From: Streptomyces hygroscopicus
Lineage (GTDB): Bacteria > Actinomycetota > Actinomycetes > Streptomycetales > Streptomycetaceae
Assembly (NCBI GenBank): GCA_002021875.1
Contig: CP018627.1
Span: 2,480,001-2,544,000, forward strand
Length of the DNA: 64,000 nt
Direction of reading: 5' to 3'
Shown: positions 1-8,890 of the stretch, in pieces
Numbering within the stretch: position 1 is the first letter of the stretch
How the letters are laid out: each line of letters begins with the position of its first letter
Notes under the pieces: generated by a model
The model's input: the letters and a program-made list of their open reading frames with translations, nothing else
Database searches by the model: none
What the model was told of the DNA's origin: nothing
Translations under genes and position numbers: made by a program

Positions 1-393
1 ACTGTGCGCGGCATGCGCGGCCTCGTGGACCAGGACTCCCCAGGCGGCCGGGTAGCGTTCCTCATCACCGCGTCGTTCGGGGTTGATGGTGGCCGGTGGC
101 AGCGGGGCGAAGAGGGCGGCATCGATCTCCAGCTCGGCCGTGGTGGGGTAGAAGGCCCCCGGGGCGCCGGAGCGGGTGCCGTGCTGGCAAGTGACGATCA
201 CGTCCTTCCGGTCCGCGAGTTCGGGGAGCCGTCCGGTCAGGGCTGCGGCGATCCGGATCCATTGCCCGGCCTGCGCGGCCGGACCGGGTTCGAACGGCGG
301 GCCGCCATCGTCCTCCCACCTCGCCTGGGCCCATTCGGCCTCGGACAGTGCGGGCGGCTGGTGCTGTACGTGGGCTGTGGTCTGCGCGGGCAT
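1..393 (-). CDS. vWA/metallopeptidase-like protein (5' part, runs off window)
   Basis: This is the first 131 codons of a minus-strand gene that continues past the window edge. It starts at an ATG 69 bases after the stop of the MoxR-like ATPase. Near the end of the visible part the translation reads GVLVHEAAHAAHS, an HExxH-type zinc motif. Before it lies a segment with the pattern 'TTAELEIDAALFAPL', as in the putative metallopeptidase domain (DUF2201_N type) found N-terminal to vWA-like domains. MoxR ATPases are commonly paired with vWA proteins in chaperone-like complexes, so the context supports a MoxR/vWA pair. The C-terminal half, where the vWA domain would lie, is not visible, so the family call is an inference. 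Confidence 0.6.
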   Translation of the reverse strand, partial: MPAQTTAHVQHQPPALSEAEWAQARWEDDGGPPFEPGPAAQAGQWIRIAAALTGRLPELADRKDVIVTCQHGTRSGAPGAFYPTTAELEIDAALFAPLPPATINPERRGDEERYPAAWGVLVHEAAHAAHS

Positions 394-462
394 GGCGGAT
401 CGGTCCCTTTCCGTAGGCGTCGGGGGTGCGTGGGGTGGTGGCCGATGGGCCGCAGGTGCGGG

Positions 463-1671
463 TCAGAGTTGGCGGCCCAGGGACAGGGCGGTCACCGGCT
501 TGCCCAGGGCTTTGGTGACGATTTCGGCGACGGTGTCGCGGTCTTCGAGCGGGGCGATGCCGACCAGATTGGCGAAGGCCGCCTCGGCGCCCAGGACATC
601 GGCGATCTTCTGAAACGAAATCAACTCGCGTAGTTGCGGCGCCCAGCCGACCTCCCCGGCCTGCTGACAGGTGGCCAGGTTCCTCGCGATCCGTACCGCT
701 GTCCTGTTGATCTTCAAGGCGGTCGCCAGGTCGTAGTCCGACCCCACCTGGATCTGTACCGAGAACCGGCTGGCGAGGGCCTCGGTCAGCACCGCTCCGT
801 GGACCCCGGGGTTGTGGCCCGCGATGACGTAGAAGCCCTCGGCGGCGGTGATCGTCTCGCCCTTGTGCGCCTTGACCTGGATCTGGCGCCGCCCGTCCAT
901 CGCCGGATACAGCGCTGCCAGCACCTTCGGGGAGATCAGGGTCGCATCGTCCAGTAGCAGGGCCCGCCCCTCCTGCATGGCCGTCACCAACGGCCCGTAG
1001 ATGAACTCATAACCACCGTGCTGATCCTGGGTGTATTCCCCGATCAGGTCACCGACTGTTGTGTCACCGTCCCCGGCAACCGTGATCAGGTCCGGAAAGG
1101 CGGCCTCGATCAGCGAGGTCTTGCCCGTCCCCGGCGGACCGTAGAGCAACACCGGCACACCTGCCTCGCGCAGCCGCCGCAGCGCCTCGACATCGGGAAG
1201 GTTGGCCAGCGCCCGGGGGTGATACTGCTGCCCGTTCGGGCGGGTCACCGGCCCGGGCCGCCCACCCGGCGGACCAACGGCAGGCGTCGGCCGAGTGGTA
1301 GATGGCGGGGCCGGGGGCGTATGGGCCGGGTCGGGCGGCCTGGGTACTGTGGCCTGTGCGGCGGCTGCGGCAGTGGTCGCTGTTGCCCGGTACATACGGG
1401 GGTTGAAGCCGACTCGTACCGCTTCTCCTCGGCGCACGAGGGTTTCACACGCGTTACCGATCGCACCGCCGGAATGCCCCAGCATGTTGACCAGCTCCGT
1501 GACACTGAATTGCGCCCCCGGCGGGCCTCCGGCCAGGGCCTTCGCGATACGGGCCCGCAACTCGCCCGGGCGGGCCTTCCCGTTCACGGAGGCTGTGGAG
1601 GCCGACGGGCCTGCCGGAGGGTTCGGTGTGGCCGAGTTGGACGTCGGAGACAACTGAGCAGCACTGGTCAT
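463..1671 (-). CDS. MoxR-like AAA ATPase
   Basis: An AAA+ ATPase of about 402 residues. The N-terminal third holds a Pro/Ala/Thr-rich linker after a small helical, winged-helix-like segment (RARIAKALAGGPPGAQFSVT). The AAA module has Walker A GPPGTGKTS, Walker B ALLLDDATLI, and a later YVIAGHNPG segment typical of MoxR/AAA_5 proteins. These ATPases usually work with vWA proteins to remodel or activate protein complexes, and the next gene downstream is a candidate partner. I prefer the second ATG (1671), which lies 9 bases after an AAAAGGA ribosome site. GTG 1719 and ATG 1680 are in-frame alternatives. A 441-bp tandem repeat array lies upstream. Family call is firm; the target is unknown. Confidence 0.8.
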   Translation of the reverse strand: MTSAAQLSPTSNSATPNPPAGPSASTASVNGKARPGELRARIAKALAGGPPGAQFSVTELVNMLGHSGGAIGNACETLVRRGEAVRVGFNPRMYRATATTAAAAAQATVPRPPDPAHTPPAPPSTTRPTPAVGPPGGRPGPVTRPNGQQYHPRALANLPDVEALRRLREAGVPVLLYGPPGTGKTSLIEAAFPDLITVAGDGDTTVGDLIGEYTQDQHGGYEFIYGPLVTAMQEGRALLLDDATLISPKVLAALYPAMDGRRQIQVKAHKGETITAAEGFYVIAGHNPGVHGAVLTEALASRFSVQIQVGSDYDLATALKINRTAVRIARNLATCQQAGEVGWAPQLRELISFQKIADVLGAEAAFANLVGIAPLEDRDTVAEIVTKALGKPVTALSLGRQL

Positions 1672-1676
1672 CGCGG

Positions 1677-1712
1677 TCATTCCTTTTCGCAGTTCCCGAG
1701 CCTTTTGGGCAT
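1677..1712 (-). CDS. Possible 11-residue leader peptide upstream of the MoxR-like gene
   Basis: A very short ORF (MPKRLGNCEKE) begins after a strong GGTGGAG ribosome site and its TGA overlaps the ATG at 1680 (ATGA). This arrangement would couple its translation to the ATPase gene. No homology can be judged at this length, so it may be chance. Confidence 0.25.
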   Translation of the reverse strand: MPKRLGNCEKE

Positions 1713-1933
1713 ACTCCACCTGTAATCCGTATTCAGGCGGACCCTGTTGGCCTGGATTTCTTTCCCGGAATTCCCGGGAACACGACCAATATAGCTCGAC
1801 GCGCGGCCCTCTTCGATATCAATCCGGGCTGGGAATTGCTGGAATTCTCGCGAATTCACGACGGGAATTCATGGCAATTCGCGGGTGCACGATGCTTTGC
1901 GTCGTGCACGGCGGAATGGACGACGCTTCCCCA

Positions 1934-2374
1934 GGCCACCCGGCGCGGCCACCCGGCGCGGCCACCCGGCGCGGCCACCCGGCGCGGCCACCCGGCGCGG
2001 CCACCCGGCGCGGCCACCCGGCGCGGCCACCCGGCGCGGCCACCCGGCGCGGCCACCCGGCGCGGCCACCCGGCGCGGCCACCCGGCGCGGCCACCCGGC
2101 GCGGCCCCGGCGGCCACCCGGCGCGGCCACCCGGCGCGGCCACCCGGCGCGGCCACCCGGCGCGGCCACCCGGCGCGGCCACCCGGCGCGGCCACCCGGC
2201 GCGGCCACCCGGCGCGGCCACCCGGCGCGGCCACCCGGCGCGGCCACCCGGCGCGGCCACCGGCGCGGCCACCGGCGCGGCCCACCGCGCGGCCACCGGC
2301 GCGGCCACCCGGCGCGCCACCCGGCGCGGCCACCCGGCGCGGCCACCCGGCGCGGCCACCCGGCGCGGCCACCC
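1934..2374. repeat. 13-bp GC-rich tandem repeat array (about 33 copies)
   Basis: The unit GGCCACCCGGCGC is repeated almost without change over about 441 bp. The few variants cluster near 2105-2118 and 2258-2320, where units are 12 bp or lose bases. The unit is not a multiple of three, so every frame cycles through the same APGGRAGWPRRV-like phrase, and the open frames across it are artefacts. It sits between the BTAD gene and the MoxR-like ATPase, in the leader of the latter. Confidence 0.95.
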
Positions 2375-2722
2375 TCGGCTACGCCTGGGTGGCCGCGCCT
2401 CGCCTCGAGGCGTCGGCCGACTGCAACGTGTCGGCCGGCGAGGAGCTTGTGGGGTTGAGGAATGGATGGTGGTTGAGGAGGGGGCACGCTTTGCTGGCAG
2501 GTGAGCGGGCAGCGGTTGCAGGGTGAGTTGGGGTGGCCGGGGCCGCCGGGTCAGGTAGATCGGGATGCTGTGCTGTACCGATATACAGTCGCCCTCGCCA
2601 GCAGGTGGCTCGTGTGCGGCCGGGCCTGCGGTGATACCCCGCGCGGGGGCGTCGCATCCAAGGACGACCCCGGAAACGCCGGAGGAAACGACGATGGAAA
2701 CGACGGGGAAAACGCCATCGGC
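2375..2722. other. Non-coding stretch between repeat array and BTAD gene
   Basis: I see no convincing gene here. Around 2668-2715 there is a purine-rich run of short GGAAACG-type repeats, just after the stop of the BTAD gene on the minus strand. The rest is ordinary GC-rich sequence. Confidence 0.5.
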
Positions 2723-5527
2723 TCATCTGAGCCGTTCGCGCGGCCCACCTTGGGCATCCAGCCCCCTTCGCCGCTTTCCACCCCGATGATCCGCCTGGTC
2801 ATCCGTGGCGGGAGAGCTGCGTGTGGTGCTGGTCACCAGCGCGCGGGTAGCCGGATCCGGCTCGAGGCCGAGTTCGTTGAGATGGTCCGTCAGGAGGGCG
2901 AAGGTACGGCGGGCGGTGTCGTGTCGCCCGGCGGTTTGGTGGAGGCGGATGGCGTGCTGGTAGAGCAGCTCGTGGGTGGGGTGGAGCGCGGTGATCTTCT
3001 CCAGCAGGGCGAGCGCGGTATCGGTGTCGTGCTGGGTGCTGGTGTGCTCGGCGTGGTGGGCGATGTGCGCGACGGCGTCAGTGGCCTTGCTGGCGAGTGA
3101 TTCGCGGAGGCTGTCGCACCAGGGGTAGTCGCCGCCGTGAGCGAAGGGGCCGTGGTAGAGGTCCACCGCGTTGCGCAGGGCGGACAGCCGGTCGGTTTCT
3201 TCGGTGGCGGCCGCGGCCTGCTGGAGGCTTTGAGTGAAGGCGGCGAGGTCGGTTTCCACCAGTGCAGGGTGGAGTTTATGCAATTCTCCATGGAGCTGGA
3301 TGAATTCCGCTTTGCTGTGGCCGGTGGCAGAGCGAAGTGCGCGCCTGACGGCGCGGCGGAGGTTCTTGAGGTCTTTCGCTGATTGTTCGGGGTCTTCGTG
3401 AAGGCGGAGGTGGCGTGCGATGTCGTCGGCGATCAGTCCTCGTGGGTGGGCGGCGAGGAGGGCGAGGAATTCCCGTACTTCGTCGCGTAGTCCCGAGCCG
3501 ACGGGTTCGGGGTTCCCTGCCGCGTAGAGGGTGATGGGGCCCAGGACGTTCAGGCGGACTGGTCTGGTCTGGCGCGCTTGGCCGGGTGTGCCGGGCTCTG
3601 CCGGTTCTGATCGGGCGTCGGGTACCTCGTCTTCCGGCTCCTGCCCGGCGTTCGCAGCCGCATCTTGCGGTGGGTCGGCGGCTGCTCGGGCTCCGGGAAC
3701 GACACGGAGCTGGGGGCGCTTGCCGTGCGCTGTGAGGAGGACGTCCAGGACATCGCGGCCGGCCTGGGCGGTGAGGTGGAACAGCCGCAGGTCCCGGACA
3801 CGGCGGCGGCCTTCCCGTTCCTCGGTGACGGCACCGTCTGCTGCGATGTGCCAGGAGGCGGCGCCAGGCAGGTCGCCGAGGGCGAGGAGAATGAGGGCGC
3901 TGTGGGTGGACCGGTTGGCCAGTGCCGCGAGGTGCTCGGTATGTGCGGTGTCCGGCTGGGCGAGAAGAACGAGGATCCCGGGTCCGGAGTTCTCCTCCAT
4001 GCCCTCGCCCGTCGCCAGGCGCGGTGTAGTTTCGGCTTCCTGCGTGTGCTGTCGGTGACGGGCGTGTGCGAGGAGATGCTCTTCCGCACCACGCAGTGCC
4101 TGGTCCAGGTCCACGGCCAGCGTCAGGGCGCTGAAGACGGTCGGCATGCCTGGCAGAAGCCGGTCGGCCAGATCTTGGGTGAGAAGTCCCCTGACATGGG
4201 GTGTTCCGGGGCGGAGACGTTCGGCTGCGGTGAGAATCCCGATCAGCAGTGCGCGAGCGGCTGCCTCACTGCCCGGGCCGGTCCATGCGCAGCCTCCGGT
4301 CAGGGCAAGAACTTCAAGTGGGATCTCGGCTGCGTTTTCGGTGCCGATGGTCACCGTGGGGGCAGGCTGGGCACGTTGGGGCGGGGTACGCCGGGTAACC
4401 AGCAGGCCTGGGTCTGTGGTGGTGGCACTCGGTAGGGCGGCTTCGCGGGCGGTCAGCACGGCGTGTTCGACGACAGGGCTCAGCGGCGGTGGTTGTGCAC
4501 CGAGGCTGGGGCGGCGGGAGCGGTTTTGGTGGAAGCGGTAGAAGCGCAAGGCGGCCAGGAGCCCGGCCGCGGTGGTGATCCCGATGACGCCCGCTGTGCC
4601 GACGCTGATCGCGGCAGGCCCGGGCCGCGCATGGCTCGCCACGTGGTCGCTGGTGGCTCGGTGGTCAGCGACTCTTTCCTCGCTACGTCCTGCTGTCCGT
4701 TCGTTGAGCGACGGGTCGGTGTGCGCATGGGACCGGTCCCCCGACGTGGCAGAGGGCGTGGATGGGGTGAGGTGGCGCGGTGTGGAGGCGGATGAGGCTA
4801 GAGGGATGGTCAGCCGCCAGCCGGGGGTGATCAGGTCCGGGTCGGTGAGTCGTGTGCCATCGGCCTGGACGCGGGTTTTGTTCAGCGCGTAGATACGTGG
4901 CCACTTCAGCGCATCACCGAGATGTGCCTCGGCAATAGTCCACAGGGTGTCGCCATCCATCACCGTGTACTCCACACGGCCCGTCGACAATGGTTTCTCT
5001 GCTGCGTGCGTCAGGCGGTGATTGTCCTGAGCCGGTCCGGGGCGGGCGGGGGCCGTCGCGGCGATGTGGGAACGCAGCGCGTCTGCGGGAACGTGCTGGT
5101 GGGCGTGCGCGGTGGCGGGTCGCCAGAGGCTGATCAGAGCGAGGGCGAGTGTGCCGATGCACAGGGCGGCCAGTGCGCGCTGTACGGGCAGTGTCTGCAG
5201 ATGTGCTGTGTGAGCCGTACGGTCACGCAGCAACTGCGGGAGGTGTGCCGCGTACCAGGCGACTTCGGTGAGGAGGGAGAGGGCAAAGGCTGCCCAGCAC
5301 ACCCACCCGACCATCGCGAGGAGTTCGACCATCGCCGGGTCGGTGATGGGCTGCGCGAGGTGGTCGCCGAGCTCGCGCCAGGAGGCGATGCGGTCGGGCC
5401 AGGGCACTGCGGTCGCCTGCCAGAGCACGTACGGCATGCCGCCCAGCAGAGTGAGGACGACGGTGGCCGTCGCGGTGACGGTGAGAAGGGCGCGCAGCCG
5501 CTCGCGCGATGAGGATCGGTGAGCCAT
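2723..5527 (-). CDS. Membrane-anchored LysM and BTAD domain protein
   Basis: About 934 residues. Two or three hydrophobic segments lie in the first 140 residues (for example LLTVTATATVVLTLLGGMPYVLW). A LysM-like module follows at about 190-250 (VMDGDTLWTIAEAHLGD to LITPGWRLTIPLAS), then another hydrophobic segment near 310 (VIGITTAAGLLAALRF). The C-terminal 230 residues form an OmpR-like DNA-binding region followed by a bacterial transcriptional activator (BTAD) TPR domain, as in SARP regulators. LysM binds peptidoglycan, so the protein may link the cell wall to regulation of the Tad locus; that is inference. I chose the ATG at 5527, with GAGGAG 11 bases upstream. It follows the TadG-like gene by 37 bases, within the same apparent operon. 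Confidence 0.8.
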   Translation of the reverse strand: MAHRSSSRERLRALLTVTATATVVLTLLGGMPYVLWQATAVPWPDRIASWRELGDHLAQPITDPAMVELLAMVGWVCWAAFALSLLTEVAWYAAHLPQLLRDRTAHTAHLQTLPVQRALAALCIGTLALALISLWRPATAHAHQHVPADALRSHIAATAPARPGPAQDNHRLTHAAEKPLSTGRVEYTVMDGDTLWTIAEAHLGDALKWPRIYALNKTRVQADGTRLTDPDLITPGWRLTIPLASSASTPRHLTPSTPSATSGDRSHAHTDPSLNERTAGRSEERVADHRATSDHVASHARPGPAAISVGTAGVIGITTAAGLLAALRFYRFHQNRSRRPSLGAQPPPLSPVVEHAVLTAREAALPSATTTDPGLLVTRRTPPQRAQPAPTVTIGTENAAEIPLEVLALTGGCAWTGPGSEAAARALLIGILTAAERLRPGTPHVRGLLTQDLADRLLPGMPTVFSALTLAVDLDQALRGAEEHLLAHARHRQHTQEAETTPRLATGEGMEENSGPGILVLLAQPDTAHTEHLAALANRSTHSALILLALGDLPGAASWHIAADGAVTEEREGRRRVRDLRLFHLTAQAGRDVLDVLLTAHGKRPQLRVVPGARAAADPPQDAAANAGQEPEDEVPDARSEPAEPGTPGQARQTRPVRLNVLGPITLYAAGNPEPVGSGLRDEVREFLALLAAHPRGLIADDIARHLRLHEDPEQSAKDLKNLRRAVRRALRSATGHSKAEFIQLHGELHKLHPALVETDLAAFTQSLQQAAAATEETDRLSALRNAVDLYHGPFAHGGDYPWCDSLRESLASKATDAVAHIAHHAEHTSTQHDTDTALALLEKITALHPTHELLYQHAIRLHQTAGRHDTARRTFALLTDHLNELGLEPDPATRALVTSTTRSSPATDDQADHRGGKRRRGLDAQGGPRERLR

Positions 5528-5564
5528 ATACGGATGCGCTCCTCTTCGGCGTCGCAGGGTTGCC

Positions 5565-5984
5565 CTATTCGGTGCCGCGTTCGGCACGCACGGTGGCGTG
5601 AGCGGTGACGGTCAGGGTGCGGACACCGACCAGTTGCAGGATCTGGGCGCGCTGGTGGTGGGTGACATACACCGTGACCTCATCGCCGTGCACCGTCGCT
5701 GTGCCGGTATCGCCGGTCGCCGTGATGTAGGAGGCAGCGGCCTGGGCCGCCTTGCCGTGCAGGAGCCGGACGTCGTCGGCCGTGCGCAGGCGGGCGATGT
5801 CGAGTTGCTGGGCACCGGTACGGGCGGCCTCCTGCGCGACATCCAGCGCGCGGGCTTTGCCGGCTAGGGCCAGTCCGCCGTCGACGACGATTCCGGCGAA
5901 CAGCCACAGCGCGGCAGCGACACCGACCATGAACGCGGTGGCCTGACCGCCGTCGGCGTTCTTCACGGCAGTCGGGCGCTTCAC
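5565..5984 (-). CDS. TadG-like pilus assembly protein
   Basis: A protein of 139 residues with one N-terminal membrane helix (ATAFMVGVAAALWLFAGIVVD) preceded by GGQ, matching the Rv3654c/TadG-type 'putative Flp pilus assembly' family. The residue at +5 after the processing Gly is Phe rather than Glu, so it may be a processed pseudopilin-like protein or simply membrane anchored. It overlaps the upstream TadE-like gene by ATGA, which indicates translational coupling. Confidence 0.75.
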   Translation of the reverse strand: MKRPTAVKNADGGQATAFMVGVAAALWLFAGIVVDGGLALAGKARALDVAQEAARTGAQQLDIARLRTADDVRLLHGKAAQAAASYITATGDTGTATVHGDEVTVYVTHHQRAQILQLVGVRTLTVTAHATVRAERGTE

Positions 5985-6415
5985 GGGGTGCTCCGGTGCA
6001 CGTCAATGGGAGAAACGGCGGTGCTGGTGAGGGTCACCCGGCCCGGGAAGCCAGTGTGGGTGAGGTCTCCCAGCGCGACGGTGCAGGTAAGGCGCGCGGT
6101 CACGGCGCTGCCCGGCTGGAGCCCGCGCGTGGTGAGAGCCACCTGGGACCGGGAGCATGCGGCCCCTGCCTGGTGCAGTGCTGCGTGCCCGGTGTCCCGG
6201 GCGGTGGCACGGGCCCCGGTTTCGGTGCGGGCGAGGGAGGCAGCCCGGGCAGTCTGGTGGGCGGCATCGGCGACAATGAGCCGGGCGTCGGCCAGACGCC
6301 CCAAGGCGACGACCGTCATCAGGATGAGCACCAGCAGCGGGGTGATCAGGACGAGCTCCACGGCTGCCGAACCGTGGTCCGCCGACGTCGAGGCGGGGCT
6401 CCTTCCCGCGTTCAC
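5981..6415 (-). CDS. TadE-like pseudopilin
   Basis: A protein of 144 residues with a short N-terminal leader followed by G-SAAVELVLITPLLVLIL. This fits the prepilin-peptidase pattern (Gly, then Glu at +5, then a hydrophobic stretch) of TadE/TadF pseudopilins. The remainder is a small Ala/Thr-rich exported domain with two Cys residues (CSRSQVALTT and LTCTVAL) that could form a disulfide. It starts at a GTG overlapping the upstream stop (GTGA). It is probably an assembly factor of the pilus or secretion machine. Confidence 0.8.
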   Translation of the reverse strand: MNAGRSPASTSADHGSAAVELVLITPLLVLILMTVVALGRLADARLIVADAAHQTARAASLARTETGARATARDTGHAALHQAGAACSRSQVALTTRGLQPGSAVTARLTCTVALGDLTHTGFPGRVTLTSTAVSPIDVHRSTP

Positions 6416-6828
6416 GAGGCGTCTCCGGCTGGGGTGGTGACGCGCTCGACCGCCCCGGACGCGGTGCCGCTCGCGGTCAGGTGCAGCCCGGGCACCACCG
6501 GCATCACCACCCCCTGGACACGCACCGTCGCCCGTGTAGAGGTGCGGCGGACGGTGACGGAGGGCGAGATGAGGACGCGGCTGCCGAGCTGGGCGAGGGC
6601 GCGTACCCCTCGTCCGCGGCCGTCGGCTGCACTGCCGTGCTGGACTCGGGCGGCGGCCAGGGCGCGTTCGGCTGCGTACTGGGCAATGTGCCGGGCGTGC
6701 CAGGCCAGCGCGAACTGCACGACCAGCAGGGCCAGCATCAGCAGCACGGGGACGACAATGACCAGCTGAGTGGTCGCGGAACCCCGGTCACTGCGAGCTC
6801 CGCGCCGTCTGTGCAGCAGGGGATCCAC
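6412..6828 (-). CDS. TadE-like pseudopilin
   Basis: About 138 residues. After a basic leader (LLHRRRGARSDRG) comes SATTQLVIVVPVLLMLALLVVQFALAW, a TadE-type N-terminus in which Gln replaces the usual +5 Glu. I chose GTG 6828, which lies 4 bases after the stop of the Flp-like gene and has GGGGTGAG upstream. The longer open frame to 6927 only reads through the neighbouring gene. The mature domain resembles the other TadE-like product in the locus. Confidence 0.75.
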   Translation of the reverse strand: MDPLLHRRRGARSDRGSATTQLVIVVPVLLMLALLVVQFALAWHARHIAQYAAERALAAARVQHGSAADGRGRGVRALAQLGSRVLISPSVTVRRTSTRATVRVQGVVMPVVPGLHLTASGTASGAVERVTTPAGDAS

Positions 6829-6832
6829 CGGC

Positions 6833-7033
6833 TCACCCCAGGTCGATGGAGTGGGCCTTGCCGAGCACCTTGCCGACGATGATGCCGACCACGGTGATGG
6901 CCAGGACGGCCAGCAGGGCGGTGACAACCACGGTCTCGGTGGTGTAGCCGGCGTCGCCGTGAGCGCGCCGCCTCACGCGGACGGCATGGTCACGCAGGAC
7001 CACGGCGAATGCCCACAGGTGCGGGTAGAGCAT
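6833..7033 (-). CDS. Flp-pilin-like small membrane protein
   Basis: A protein of 66 residues: a basic N-terminus, then AGYTTETVVVTALLAVLAITVVGIIVGKVLGKA. Size, position between tadC and the tadE-like genes, and the Gly-x-x-x-Glu-hydrophobic pattern make it the likely structural pilin of the locus (Flp/DUF4244-like). Glu lies at +4 rather than the canonical +5, so processing is uncertain. Start chosen at ATG 7033, with GGAGAAC 10 bases upstream. No prepilin peptidase (TadV) gene is visible in the window. Confidence 0.65.
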   Translation of the reverse strand: MLYPHLWAFAVVLRDHAVRVRRRAHGDAGYTTETVVVTALLAVLAITVVGIIVGKVLGKAHSIDLG

Positions 7034-7079
7034 AGGAATCGTTCTCCGGTATCGGTGTTTCGGCAGTCGCATCGGCTGG

Positions 7080-7979
7080 TCAGGTCACTGCGAGAACGTG
7101 GGCGAGGGCTGGATAGCCAATGAGGAGCAGGAAAGCGGTGAAGAGGAGCACCACGGGAAGGGACATCTGCTCGGTGGCTGCTTGAGCTGCTCCGTCGGCT
7201 TCTGACAGGCGGCGGCGCCGCATGGCGCGGGCCTTCGCGGCGAGTGAGGCGCGTACTTTGGCGCCCTCGGCGCCGGCCAGGTTGAGCGTGGCGGCGAGTT
7301 CCGTCAGGTCGCTGACGCCCAGGTGTTGTCCGAGGTCGCCGAGGTGTTGCCAGGGGCTGGTCCGGGTGAGCTGGGCGACGTGCAGGGAGTGGCGGAGTTT
7401 GGATGCGGCCCAGCCGCGGGGGCTCTGGACGGCGTCGGTCAGGGCCTGCTGGATACCGGCTCCGCCGGCCAGGGCGATCACGGTCAGGTCGAGGATGAGG
7501 GTGAGCGTGTGCCGCATCTGTTGTCGGCGTTCGGCTGCCTGCTTGCGCACGCTGATGTCCGGGAGGAAGAACAGCACGGCTGCCAGGACCAGGGAGCCGG
7601 ACAGCGGCATCCACCAGCCGATGTCGATGCCCGCGCCGAAGCGGACCAGGGCGAGCGCGATCCAGGGTGTCAGCAGTCCCGCGGCGGCGCAGGTTGCCTT
7701 GCCGGCCAGGTGCTTTTCCACGTCAGTCCCGCAGACGGCCAGGTCTGCGCGCAGGGTCGCGGTGGGAAAGCCGAGGGCCCGCACCAGCGGCACAGCCTTG
7801 CGGCCCAGGCGTGTTGCCCATTCCGTCTCCGCCTCCGGTGCGCCCGTCTCGGCCGAGGTTCCGGGCGTGGCGTCGAGGGAGGCGATCACATCGGCGAGCG
7901 CGGGCCGCGGTGGGCGCAGTCCGTAGGCGAGGGCGACCAGTCCGGCGCCGAATGCGGCGCCCAGCACGATGGTGATCAC
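7080..7979 (-). CDS. tadC: TadC-type type II secretion F domain protein
   Basis: A protein of 299 residues with N-terminal, middle and C-terminal membrane helices (VITIVLGAAFGAGLVALAYGL; LVLAAVLFFLPDI; MSLPVVLLFTAFLLLIGYPAL). Between them lies the helical T2SSF domain (HTLTLILDLTVIALAGGAG). TadB and TadC form the inner-membrane platform of the Tad machine. Start chosen at GTG 7979, overlapping the tadB stop (GTGA). The much longer open frame to 8756 is a false extension across tadB. Confidence 0.85.
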   Translation of the reverse strand: MITIVLGAAFGAGLVALAYGLRPPRPALADVIASLDATPGTSAETGAPEAETEWATRLGRKAVPLVRALGFPTATLRADLAVCGTDVEKHLAGKATCAAAGLLTPWIALALVRFGAGIDIGWWMPLSGSLVLAAVLFFLPDISVRKQAAERRQQMRHTLTLILDLTVIALAGGAGIQQALTDAVQSPRGWAASKLRHSLHVAQLTRTSPWQHLGDLGQHLGVSDLTELAATLNLAGAEGAKVRASLAAKARAMRRRRLSEADGAAQAATEQMSLPVVLLFTAFLLLIGYPALAHVLAVT

Positions 7980-8890
7980 CGTGTCCTCCCCCCAGTCGTT
8001 GGCGCCTCGGCGGGGCTGTGGCCGATGAGGCGTACCGGCTCGTGGAGACGTCCGATGGCGGTGAGCCAGGTGAAGGAGGCGGCGAACAGGGCGCCGACGA
8101 CGGCCAGGACCAGCTGGCCCGTGAGGGTGTTGAAGGGGTCCAGGTAGGGCCGGTTGAAGACGGTCAGGCCGACGGCCATGCCGAGGGTGACGGTCACGGT
8201 GACTCTGACGCCGGTGCGGATGCTGGCGCGGCCGGCGTCGATGCGCTGGCGCATGGCGACCTGTTCGCGGACCGAGTCGGCCAGTTCCCCCAGGAGCGCG
8301 GCGAGTTGGCTGGCCTGCCGTTCGGCGGCCGTCACCAAAGCGGCGACTACGACGTCGGCGAGCGGGTCGTCCACCTCGTCGGCGAACGTCCGCAAGGCGG
8401 CGGGCAGCGGCTGGGAGGATCGGACCGATGCGGCCAAGCGATGCAGTTCTCGCTGCAGCGGAGCGGGGGCGATAGCCGCGGTGGTCAGGACAGCCTGTTC
8501 CAGTCCGGCAGCGGCGGAGAGGGTGTCGCGCAGCATCTCTGTCCACAGCGCGAGTGCTTCCATCCGCTCGGTCCTCCGAGCGGTAGCCCGGTCCGGTCCG
8601 AGGAGACCGGGCAGGGTGAGCATGGCCGCAGTGGTCAGCACGGCGGCCACCGGCCACCTGGTCAACGCCCCCGCCGCCACTCCGGCCATCAGGGCGATGG
8701 TGAGACGGCGCCGGTTCCACCCGGCTGGGAGGCGGCTGACCATACGCTGCCGCCACCCGTCGGCTGCCGTGTCGTGGAGAACGGGGCGGCGTAGCGCACC
8801 GCTGATGACCAGCAGGAGGCCGGTGCCGAAGGCGGCACCGAGGATCGCGGTGAGGACGCCGGTCGCCTCGCCCAGCCGTTCCGTGGTCAT
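7976..8890 (-). CDS. tadB: TadB-type type II secretion F domain protein
   Basis: About 304 residues. The N-terminal helix is VLTAILGAAFGTGLLLVISGA, a central pair of helices follows near 70-110, then the T2SSF domain (ALALWTEMLRDTLSAAAGLEQAV) and C-terminal membrane helices (VTVTVTLGMAVGLTVF; LVLAVVGALFAASFTWL). This is the inner-membrane partner of TadC and the TadA ATPase. The ATG at 8890 overlaps the tadA stop (ATGA), so the genes are translationally coupled. Confidence 0.85.
   Translation of the reverse strand: MTTERLGEATGVLTAILGAAFGTGLLLVISGALRRPVLHDTAADGWRQRMVSRLPAGWNRRRLTIALMAGVAAGALTRWPVAAVLTTAAMLTLPGLLGPDRATARRTERMEALALWTEMLRDTLSAAAGLEQAVLTTAAIAPAPLQRELHRLAASVRSSQPLPAALRTFADEVDDPLADVVVAALVTAAERQASQLAALLGELADSVREQVAMRQRIDAGRASIRTGVRVTVTVTLGMAVGLTVFNRPYLDPFNTLTGQLVLAVVGALFAASFTWLTAIGRLHEPVRLIGHSPAEAPTTGGRTR

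Noticed and set aside
1626..2526. Several long Pro/Arg/Gly-rich open frames on both strands
   Set aside because: They only translate the 13-bp tandem repeat, which has no stops in any frame.
7080..8756. A 558-codon minus frame as one gene
   Set aside because: The part beyond 7979 is an Arg-rich shadow of tadB; the TadC homology starts at the GTG overlapping the tadB stop.
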